Below, in pieces: positions 55,290 to 64,000 of a stretch of 64,000 nt of DNA. The position numbers and the translations under genes are program-made. The notes beneath the pieces are model-generated. The model was not told where the DNA came from and searched no databases. It saw only the letters and a list, made by a program, of their open reading frames with translations. The first letter of the stretch is position 1. Every line of letters starts with the position of its first letter. This DNA is from Schistosoma haematobium (Eukaryota; Platyhelminthes; Trematoda; Strigeidida; Schistosomatidae), in assembly GCF_000699445.3 (NCBI RefSeq), contig NC_067198.1, forward strand, positions 45,442,691 through 45,506,690, read 5' to 3'.

Positions 55290-56200
55290 GTGGATAGCTA
55301 GGATGCAGTTGGACGATCTAGACTTCACAAATGATTTGGATCTTCTATCGCACACTCAACAACAAATGCAGGAGAAGACGACTAGTGTAACAGCAGCCTC
55401 AGCAACAGTAGGTCACAACATGCACAAACGAAAAAGCAAGATTCTATGATACAAAAAAACATGCACCAATCAAATCACACTTGACGGAGAAGATTTGGAA
55501 GATGTAAAAGCCTTTACATACTTGGGAACCATCATTGATGAACACGGTAGATCTGATGCAGATGTGAAGGCGTCGGTCGGCAAAGCAAGAGCAGCATTTC
55601 TACAACTGAGGAACATCTGAAACTCAAAACAAGTGTCAACCAACACCAAAGTCAGAATTTTCAATACAAATGTGAAGAGAGTTCTGCTGTATGGGGCGGA
55701 AATCTGGCGAACTACGAGAGCCATCATCCAGAAGACACACGTTTATTAACAGTTGTCCATACAAAATACTTCGGATCCATTGGCCAGATACTATCAGCAA
55801 CAATCGACTGTGGGAGAGAACAAACCAGATTCCAGTGGAGAAGGAAATAAGGAAGAAGCACTGGAAGTGGATAGGACACACATTGAGGAAAGCATTCAAC
55901 TGCATAACAAAGCAAGTCCTGACTTGGAATCCTCAAGACCAAAGGAGGTGAAGAGGAAGACCAGAGAACACATTAGGCCGAGAAATAAAGACAGACATAA
56001 GGAGTATGAGTTAATCAGTCTGTCATCAGCAACGTAGAACTTCGTACGTACGTGCATCAGTTCGAGTTGCCATATGGTCAGACGAGAAGAATGAACAATA
56101 ATTGGATAGAATTAGAAAAGGAGGCCCAGGACAGATTGGGTCGGAGAATGCTGGTCGGCGGCCTATGCTCCACTGGGAGTAACAGGCCTAAGTATATAAA
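55290..56200 (+). mobile_element. Family C LINE, RT fragment carrying a family B scrap
   Basis: Plus-strand counterpart of the previous fragment: gatctagacttcacaaatga (LDFAND for LDFADD), ttacatacttgggaaccatc, cactggaagtggataggaca, then the 3' end ggagtaacaggcctaagtat. At 56005-56085 a family B 3'-end scrap (cagcaacgtagaacttcgta) is inserted. Together with 54190-55190 it forms a head-to-head inverted pair around 100 nt. Confidence 0.8.
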
Positions 56201-56704
56201 TATTGTTTTGTTAAATATGCAGTTTGTATAAATTATTAAAACCTCTTGAATTAAACACAAGACATGACATTTAGTCAGTCACTAATTATTATATAAACAA
56301 CGAACACGTGATTGTGGTCTAAAGGTTGCTTAAACTAAGTCTATATATCCATGTATACAAATACCTTAGAATATGAAATATAACAATATTTAGTATCACG
56401 TAATTAGTTTATCATAAGTAATTCAATAAACAATCCAAATACAGAATTATCAAACAACTGATAGTCAAGTTGTAACGTTTTAGTAATTTATTTATTCTTA
56501 GCCCATAAGTAAATGATTATTGATTCATAAGTAGTATGTTTTACAGTAAATACATTTTTAGTGTGTTTAAACATTCACTAGACTTATTCCATATTCATGA
56601 TCATTATTAAAAAATACTACTGAAAGTCTTCAAAGATTAGACTGTGTTTTTGACTGCTTAATTGTTTCATATTTCTGCTCTACCACTGATATTTTTCTAA
56701 ATTT
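56201..56704. other. AT-rich intron sequence
   Basis: Nothing recognised. Confidence 0.3.
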
Positions 56705-57135
56705 AAGGCTATATTAAGGCGATAAGCAGACTATGCACATATGTCAATAAGAGACTGATCAATTACAGTGCTAAACATCAATGGGAGGATTCAAACAAAC
56801 AATAACAATTGAATTTAAACTTTACCCCATTGCACAAATAAGTGGCTATCAAGACTCAGTAGCTAAGTGGATAACGCTATGGTGTTTCAAGCGAACGGTA
56901 CTAGGTTCGAGTCCAAGAGTGAACATCAACTTTGAGATGCTGACACATCCAGCTGACGAGCCCCAAATAGAACGAAACGTGTGTCAAACTAGATTCCACT
57001 GTTAGCCACTATCCATCTTTGTATATAATGCTTGTGAACTAAGGTTACATCGAGGCGATAAGCACAGTATGCACATATACCAATAAGAAACTGATCAATT
57101 GCAGTGCTAACCATCAATGGGAAGTGTTATATTTT
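56705..57135 (+). mobile_element. Sm-alpha-type SINE (family H1), partial tandem copy
   Basis: A tRNA-like part with A-box-like tagctaagtggataac and B-box-like ggttcgagtcc (56853-56915). Then the hammerhead 56945-57000 (CAGCTGACGAGC, CGAAACGTGTGTC; helix II weakened) and Sm-alpha-like ending ctgttagccactatccatc. An 85-bp segment is repeated at both ends: 56705-56790 and about 57045-57130 (gcgataagca, actgatcaatt, catcaatggga), giving a unit of about 345 bp. Confidence 0.75.
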
Positions 57136-58084
57136 TCGCTTACGGTTACTGTTTAGTATTCTCGAACACCAATTCGCTCGACAAGTCCTCAAATCAGAAC
57201 ACGGTTGAACAGGAAAGAGATTATATTCCAAATAACAAGGTTAGATGGAAGTAAGAAGCAAGTAAGTAAGTACAATAGGGAAAAAGTTAGTATATTTATA
57301 GTTTTTCACATGAGACGATTTCTAGAGTGTTCACTAAGTATTGACTAACGCTGACTGGACAAGAATTAGTCAATCAGCGTGCACGAAAGCAATCGTGCAT
57401 TGAGCATGCTTTAATCCAGTCTATGTCCCGCTAACAGGAAGATTCAAGCAAACAATACCAAGTGAATTTTCTAAATTTAGTTCATTGACAATTATTCAAG
57501 TAGTAAGTCAAATATCGAACATTACAAGAGCTTTCAAGAACTTGTTATATCTATTATTACTTTACTTAATTCATTTGATAGAAGATATTCTACTCAATAA
57601 AGTACTTTCTTAAACAAAAGTCAACAATCCCTAATTAGTATTTCATATATTTCACCAAAAATTCTTAGTTTCTGTATTCATAGGGAATATCACTCATGAT
57701 TTATTAAGCTATAAAGTCAAACATTCATAGCTGTAAGAGATCATGATTAATAACCGAAACTATAATAAAGAGAAAGATCTTTAGATCTTTAACTTATTAT
57801 GTATGTTTCTTGAAACATAAAATTTCCTTATCAATAAGTAGTGACAATGACAGAACCTAAAACACTCTAGATTTTCTTCTGAAATACTCATTGACGATCA
57901 CAGATCACAATCTGAGTGACGAAATAGTACCTAATAAAGGTATTTGGATCGTAAATAGATTTAATGAATCAATCTGATGAAATATAAATATACAGGTATC
58001 TCCTTAATTAATCAGCGAGAAGCGTATAAATGTTAACATCTTTAGAAACACAATTCAAAAGAGTAAACTAAATAATATAAGTTT
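57136..58084. other. Intron sequence
   Basis: 57140-57420 may be a degenerate LTR-like repeat (compare 46205-46560) and holds a short agtaagtaagta run at 57258. The rest is AT-rich and unrecognised. Confidence 0.3.
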
Positions 58085-58315
58085 TTGATTGAGATCATTA
58101 ACCGATTGATGTTAGACCACCATTGAAAACCTGGAAGCACTGGACGGCCGTTTCGTCCTATTGTGGAACTCCTCAGCAGTGCGCATCCACGATCCCGCTC
58201 GCGGGTTTCAGACCAGGGGCCTTCAGTCTCACGCGCGAACGCTTAACCTACTGAGCCGCATCCAATGGTGTTAATGTCTAACCTCAACCAACCCACGAAA
58301 TTACGCGACCATAAT
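58085..58315 (-). mobile_element. H2 hammerhead SINE, well preserved
   Basis: Minus order: attaacaccattggatgcgg, tRNA-like part (taggttaagcgttcgcgcgt; a B box altered to tctgaaaccc), hammerhead 58182-58137, tail gtttcaat-type ggtggtctaacatcaatcgg, ending ctcaatcaaaaac. In intron 1, sense to the host gene. Confidence 0.8.
58137..58182 (-). ncRNA. Hammerhead ribozyme, intact core
   Basis: Minus strand: helix I GCACTG, core CTGAGGA, helix II GTTC-cacaata-GGAC (one G-U pair), core GAAA, helix III CGGCCG, cleavage triplet GTC, helix I partner CAGTGC. All core residues are present. The self-complementary CGGCCG gives a very short helix III in a monomer but a stable one in a dimer. Confidence 0.82.
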
Positions 58316-59284
58316 ATAACTAAAATTTAGAGCTTGAATTGGTGATATTTGGGTGGCACCTAAGTGTAAACATTCTTTCAGTGACACAAGACATGGAATC
58401 CAACACCATATGTTTTTGTCTATAATACAAGTGATACGCGATATTAGTCTGATACGATTGAAAACCATGGGACATTACAGAGCTTTTCCTTACTAGTATG
58501 GAACTTCTTCATTTGCCGATTCCCCGTTGAGTCGTACGTTTGCACTATCCAGGGTTTGTATACTATGACTTGACAGCTGTTTGATGCCCATTAGTTTTCA
58601 ACGATACCTCAACTGGGATCGATTTATGCGAATATAACTTAAAAATTACAATAAATTCCCAAAAAATACCCTACAATCTACTGATATATGACTAAGCATA
58701 CTCAAGTCAATAGATCGTAACCCAAAATTTGCTAAAAAGAAACCCTTTATCACATTTAAATTGACAACAAACATTCGAATTAAACAAATGAATAATATCT
58801 AAGGTCTCTAGTTCTGGTTATACAAGTGTTAATTACGTGTAATGCCTGTCATTATAATACTTATTTACAGAGTATAGACTTATTTTGTACACCTTCAGTT
58901 ATACTTATTCAGTAAATAACAGTAAACCAAATCCAAAGTTTCAAGTCATAGAAGGTTAAAAATAGCTCGAACAGTATTAAGCAAAATGTATTACTACTAA
59001 GATATAAACTTGGGGGAAAGAATGGAGATATAGTCATTTCAGATGTGAACTTTCTTGAAATTCGTACATTCTTTGAAACGCTTTCCTTTTAAATATCACA
59101 CAACGAAAGTAACTTGTTATATCATTAAATTAGAATAAAAGACCGTTCAACGAAAAAACGTTCTTGTCAATGATATTATTCAACTAAGCTATTTAATCGT
59201 TTCTACTTTAAATCAACGAATGAATTGGTATGTTGAAAAATGAAGTATACGAAGTGTTTGGAAATTTCAGGAATTTGAAAAGGT
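58316..59284. other. AT-rich intron sequence
   Basis: Nothing recognised. Confidence 0.3.
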
Positions 59285-60985
59285 GACGTAATGTACGTCA
59301 GTCGATCAGTCAGTTTGCATCATCGTATAACCTGGGAAGTATGTATATCGGCTCAAGTTGCCGAACCCGAAATGAAGTTTTCGGGCTATATACCAGAATA
59401 GCAGACGTAGTAGCAGTGTCGGTGGCACTAGAAAAGACTAGACATCGAAGTTACAATTCGAGAAAATATAAATCGGTGAAATAAAAACAATAAGAAAATT
59501 ATGAGGGATTCAAGAGCTTAGAATCTGAGGCAAGACAAAGAATGGATGCACGTGAGCCATTGCAAACGATTATGAGCCGTTTCAAAGTCCCTAACCGTTG
59601 GTTACGATGACCGTACAGACCTCAACCAGGTAGTCAATACCTATTTACATGGCTAGGCCCGATTGCCAACGACTTCATGGACTGAGACCATGTTTTGATT
59701 TGACCGTCCCTATCTTTCTTTCAGTCTAATTCTACACGAGAAAACATCGCCTGTGGAGGTAGGCAATGTCCCCAACACCTTAATTGATGAAGACTTACTA
59801 CCTCACCGATCAATTTCCCACCTTTATTTGGTGCTTTATTCTTAACCTAGACGTTGATTACTCCATAGTCCTAAAATACGTGAGTAATGGTTCGTAGACA
59901 TCTATGATTAAATGCCAGTAACCCAAGATATTCTCTACTCTAAATGGTCCTATTTCACATCCAAAATATAGAACGGAACAAAGTGCTGCGCAGTAAACTA
60001 TCCCCTTGTTTGAAAGACGGATGCTTCGCCTACGTCACAAGTGACGTAAGTTAGCAGAAGACAATCGAGCCCTTCGAAGTCGTGCCAAGATTTTGTCAGA
60101 TACCAGACCATTAGTATCGATGATAAGTGGAGGGGTCGATGCTTTCAGCTACTTCACTCCCCATCACTAATTCATGCGGTGACGCAAGTCATTACTGAAG
60201 TGAATAGATGAATCTTCTGGTAAAAGATCAACCCCAAAAATTCAGATGATAAGTGTGTTATTCCTAAAACCATATGTATGACAAGGTTAAATAGAAATAG
60301 AGAAAGCGGACAACTTTGACAAACGCGACTTAAAGTAAACAATTCCGGTGACAGTTCTCTATAAGCTCTGACTCGACCATTAGTGTTCAAGTAGAGAGAA
60401 TGTACAAAATCAATGTACACCTCTTTGTTACGCCTTTTGACGACAAACACTGTCACAGAACTCTAGGATCAACAGAGTCGAACGCCTCCTTGAGGTCTAA
60501 GAGGATGAATATAGTTAGGCGTTGAAAAGTTTGTTTATGTTTCAGAATCTGCCAAAGGGTTTATACGTTCACGTCTAGGTCTGAAACCATACTCTTTTGC
60601 TCAAGTTTGCTCTTCACGAGTTCTAGATAGGCGTCGAAGTATTAGTGAGGTTAACATGTTAGACACTAAATTATCTTTTTGTGACTATTACTGGGCGATT
60701 TTTGTCCTTTCTTAAAGACTGGGACGATCAACAATCGAGACTAGTAAGATGGGACTTCGTCCAGTTCTCAAATGTTAGCTAAGATTTCAGTTAATCTAAC
60801 TGCCGAAATTGGACCATCACATTTTAAAATCTCAGAGGTTAATCCGTCAAGTCCTTCTGCTCCCCATCACTTTAGATTACTTATAGCCACTTTAGCCTCA
60901 CGAAGAGTTGGAAAATTTACATCAGTTCATTCGACCTTGTGGAGCAGGTTATATTGGCTAAAGAAACCAAGCACTTTTCAAACAA
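59285..60985 (-). mobile_element. Family B LINE, old 5'-truncated copy
   Basis: The minus strand begins near 60985 and ends at a (GACT)n-like tail (gtcagtcgatcagtcag at 59297). The frame 60456-60172 encodes NTNGRVRAYRELSPELF, then a motif B relic (VCQSCPLSLFLFNLVI). Upstream pieces (ctcacgagttctagataggc) match the RT start. Much more diverged than the copy at 39.35-42.85 kb. Confidence 0.75.
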
Positions 60986-62514
60986 ATGTTTGGGTATTGT
61001 TTTGCGTGGCTTTCAAACGGATGATGAAGAACGGTTGGTGGTTCAATATTAAAAAATTATCCAATCTTCGGTCACGACATACCTTTAAAAATCATCTAAA
61101 TGGAGCGTGGTTCGATAACGTATGCACTGCAAAGAGGTTAAAAACCCATCCGTTCAGGTCATAATTTTGTTTGCAAAATGCTGCATCTCAAATCCCATTC
61201 TACAGTGGCTCTAATAAATAATTTTTCAAACTCTGTAAATTAGTTGTTAGTATTTTTTCCGGTATTTTTCTAGATTCCTTAATCGTCTGTTATAAACACC
61301 CCCACATGCTGTCAAATAAATTCTTCGCCTTTTCCATACTCATCAAGTAGACAGTCATTTACCATACGTTTGAGCTTTATCTTATCATTTTCTAACTCAT
61401 CATACATTACGCTATCCTTTTTGATGCCTAAGATTTTCAAACATCCCATCGTATATTTGTCTTTTGGTTTTTTAATAAACCAGTTTATTTGTCGATTCAA
61501 CGTAGACACGGTTGTGATATCATTGATATGATAATTTTTTATATCACCTAAACCTGGCTTTTTAGGTTGTATTCTTTAATAGTTATTAAATTGATTTGGT
61601 TATTTAGACTAGAAGTAAATTGCCTGTTTGACTTTTAATCCTTTTATATTTAAACGAAAGCCTCAAGTTATTCTGGTCTCATATATACATAGCATACTGT
61701 GTTTACAGACATAATTAAATGATATACTTGATACAATACATATGAGAGAATGCATAGGTTTCGTAGAATTTGTTATTGATGATAGTGATCCTATATATAA
61801 CCCTTTATTACTGGCTTTAAGCTACAGTTTTGTATGGCCAACCGTGTAAAGTTAGCATATTAAGTACCAGTAAATTTCTTAAACAGGCAAATAAATGGGA
61901 GAGAATAAACACTAAACAGCAAAGTTAGGGATAAATATCGAATGGCGTTTCACAAGACACTCCTCTTAAAAAACAAGCTACTGATGCTTCAGTGGTCTTG
62001 ATGAGATTTATTTCCAAACTATTCGAAATCTGGAGGATATATTTAATTAGTTATATGTAACTTAAAACCTGACACATATGTGCACCTCTTCTCGTACTCA
62101 GTGAACGTTATCACAGCAGGATAAAGTTATCGAGACTATTCTCATAGTAACAGAGTTGATAACAATATCAGCATAGAAACGAAAACGTTTAAGATTATTT
62201 CGGAACTCAGTTTCTAGCGTTGGACAAAAGGCGGATGTACCTATGTTCTTGTGAATGATATTAAATCAGGTTACCCAAAGAATATAGTCATTGAAAACGA
62301 TACGATCAACAAACGAATGGCAATCAAAGCCGAAAAAATGGAAGGACGCTACAACTAATTCAGTCTATAAATAAGAAACAAGAAACTGGCTTTAGTCTGA
62401 GTAATCGGTGTACAAAAGGTAGAACACCTTTCAGTTTTGTTACATGTGGGTGACGTTAAAGTCAAGAGATCCATAAAATGAGTGACTAGATAGAGTTAAC
62501 AAAATATAAAGAGG
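60986..62514. other. Intron sequence with one unrecognised frame
   Basis: Apart from the minus frame listed at 61312-61580, AT-rich sequence with nothing recognised. Confidence 0.3.
61312..61580 (-). other. Unrecognised open frame, possible exon or element remnant
   Basis: The minus frame is open for about 86 codons, reading PGLGDIKNYHINDITTVSTL, then NWFIKKPKDKYTMGCLKILG and YDELENDKIKLKRMVNDCLL. A balanced, non-repetitive composition suggests past coding. attaaag at its upstream edge could be an acceptor, but no convincing donor follows before the stop at 61312. It could be a remnant of a DNA transposon or a skipped exon. Confidence 0.3.
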
Positions 62515-63345
62515 AGGAAACATTCCTGCCCTATGGGGAGACAGTACTGCCGCGTCACTAGTGGAGGACGACTTTGATAAGGCTCAAGTGCTCTCAAACT
62601 ACTTCAGCAATGTATATACCATAGAAGCACTCTTACCATCAGCACATACAGATCCCTACACACATACACTGGATAGTGTGACCATGAAAGAACTCGATGT
62701 CTTTGGTCTACTAAATAAGCTCGACATAGGTAAATCCATGGGGCCCGATGAATTACATCCTAGGCTACTGAAGGAATTATCCAAATTCGTTGCGAACCCT
62801 TTAAGTATGTGCTTTAACCTATCCGTAACTCAGGATCGTTTACCCAAAGACTGGAAAAACGCCATAGTAAGTCCTGTCTTCAAAACAGGTACGAAACACA
62901 AACCTGAGAATTACCGCCCCGTTAGCCTAACTAGTGTGGTTGTTAAAATCTTAGAAAAGATTATTCGGAAGGAGCTGTTTAAGTATCTCGATAAAAACCG
63001 GATACTTTCGGAGAAGCAGCACGGTTTCAGAATAGGTTACTCTTGTCTCACTAACTTATTAGTGGCTCGTGAAAGCTGGTGCGCTCTTAAAGACCAGAAG
63101 CTACCTGTAGACGTAACCTACCTTGATTTCAGCAAAGCTTTTGACAAAGCTCCGCACAACCGGCTGTTATATAAGTTAAGAAAAGTCGGGATTGGAGGCA
63201 ATTTATTGATGTGGATAAAAGACTTCCTAGTTGGGCGTCAGCAAAGAGTTCGGGTGAACTCAAAGTTATCTAGCTGGGAAACTGTGATTAGTGGACTGCG
63301 CCAAGAGCACAAATTTGGGGCCAGTGCAATTCTTCTTGTATGTCA
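62515..63345 (+). mobile_element. CR1-like LINE RT fragment (family A relative), truncated at both ends
   Basis: 262-codon frame 62561-63349: GKSMGPDELHPRLLKELSKF, VSPVFKTGTKHKPENYRPVS, LTSVVVKILEKIIRKELFKY, EKQHGFRIGYSCLTNLLVAR, motif A VTYLDFSKAFDKAPHNRLLY and IKDFLVGRQQRVRVNSKLSS. A frameshift enters motif B (SGLRQEH where SGVPQG is expected), and the copy stops at about 63345 before the catalytic ADD block. Close relative of the fragment at 22.1-22.5 kb. In intron 1, 130 nt from the exon 1 donor. Confidence 0.88.
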
Positions 63346-63474
63346 ATGATAGATGTCTTGAGGTTTATGGCGCTTGTTTCCCAAAATATTTCTAAAAATT
63401 TTTTGAACTCTCAAAAAGTCAGCAAACTGAGGTTTGAGAAATAACGGGTAAAAACTCATTACCATTTTGCTTAC

Positions 63475-63607
63475 CCCATACAATTCCAGAAATGTAACTG
63501 TTCAGTGCCTCTTCAATAGTGAAACGATAACTTTTATCTGACAGAAACAAAGTATTCCTGGCATCAAAATGTAAAATTAGTTTTCTTCGTGGCTTCTCAT
63601 CAGCCAT
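63475..63607 (-). CDS. Giant-intron gene, exon 1 (N-terminus of a conserved protein)
   Basis: 133 nt on the minus strand from ATG at 63607: MADEKPRRKLILHFDARNTL, then FTIEEALNSYISGIVW. The HFDARNT block at residues 13-19, followed by a helix ending near W44, matches the N-terminus of the same uncharacterised family seen in exon 3. The donor G/GTAAGC (GT at 63474-63473) leaves one base over. A second donor GTAATG 12 nt further on has the same phase, so a KQNG variant is possible. Start choice: first Met of the frame, with stops upstream. Confidence 0.65.
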
Positions 63608-64000
63608 TTAAAGTGCGCAACGTTTCGAGACGTCCCTCTAACAACCTTGAAGTATTATTCGTTTAGCCTTTCAAAACAACAACACACTTACGTTGAGCTT
63701 GTCACTGTTCATGCTTATCAATTTGCTTCGTTTATGCCTAAAAATTGTTTAAGTTTCTTATTTTGTTTTAGCTTGTTGTAATGTAAGCAGATGTTATTTA
63801 CGAGGTTTACAATAAGTATGTTTTATCTGGACTTGCGTTGCATAATGGCTTATTCGAATTTGAAGTTTATTAGACTTTCATCTTGTCTGACATCAGTTTA
63901 ATAAATTTCCAACAAACACTGTGTGGATATTTGATCGTTATACGGAGTCACAAAATCTACCTGAAATCATGTTGCCTACCATTTTCTTCGATTTTCAGTT
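63608..64000. other. 5' flank of the giant-intron gene
   Basis: Presumed 5' UTR/promoter side of the minus-strand gene. No TATA box or trans-splice acceptor can be claimed with confidence. Confidence 0.3.

Overview
The window looks like schistosome (blood fluke) nuclear DNA. The basis is AT-rich sequence with very sparse genes, CR1-like and SR2/RTE-like LINEs, a Ty3/gypsy element, a Penelope-like element, tRNA-related SINEs that carry hammerhead ribozymes (the Sm-alpha type is a known schistosome hallmark), and introns of 33-35 nt. The genus is inferred from these families; the species cannot be told from the sequence alone.

Only two host genes are well supported, both on the minus strand. 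One is an intronless RWDD1-like gene at 1446-2168. The other I assembled from three exons: 63475-63607, 45979-46161 and 34385-35649. Their splice sites and phases agree, and they would encode about 526 aa across introns of 17.3 kb and 10.3 kb. Nearly everything between 35.7 and 63.4 kb is therefore intron filled with mobile-element debris.

Layout. 1-430: 3' end of a Penelope-like element with a GIY-YIG-type domain. 1.4-2.2 kb: RWDD1. 4.4-5.2 kb: a LINE 3' end. 5.17-10.05 kb: a near-perfect palindrome, two arms of about 2.4 kb around a 68-nt spacer, each holding the same dead MULE-type transposase gene with tiny introns. 11.1-15.9 kb: three CR1-like LINE copies in a row, all on the minus strand. 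16.1-18.9 kb: a solo LTR and an internally deleted gypsy element on the minus strand. 22.5-31.3 kb: a longer gypsy element on the plus strand, split by an almost intact SR2/RTE-like LINE (25.9-29.1 kb) flanked by a 12-bp target duplication. 31.3-34.4 kb: LINE, SINE and unclassified repeats.

Within the two giant introns (35.7-63.4 kb) lie RTE-like LINE copies with two kinds of 3' tail, (TAAG)n and (GACT)n, and about a dozen hammerhead-bearing SINE fragments. Several SINEs are arranged as inverted, fold-back pairs. At least two hammerhead cores (38596-38641 and 58137-58182) keep every core residue and the helices I and II.

The most interesting items are the MULE palindrome, the giant-intron gene, the fold-back SINEs with intact ribozyme cores, and the mosaic LTRs of the gypsy pair.
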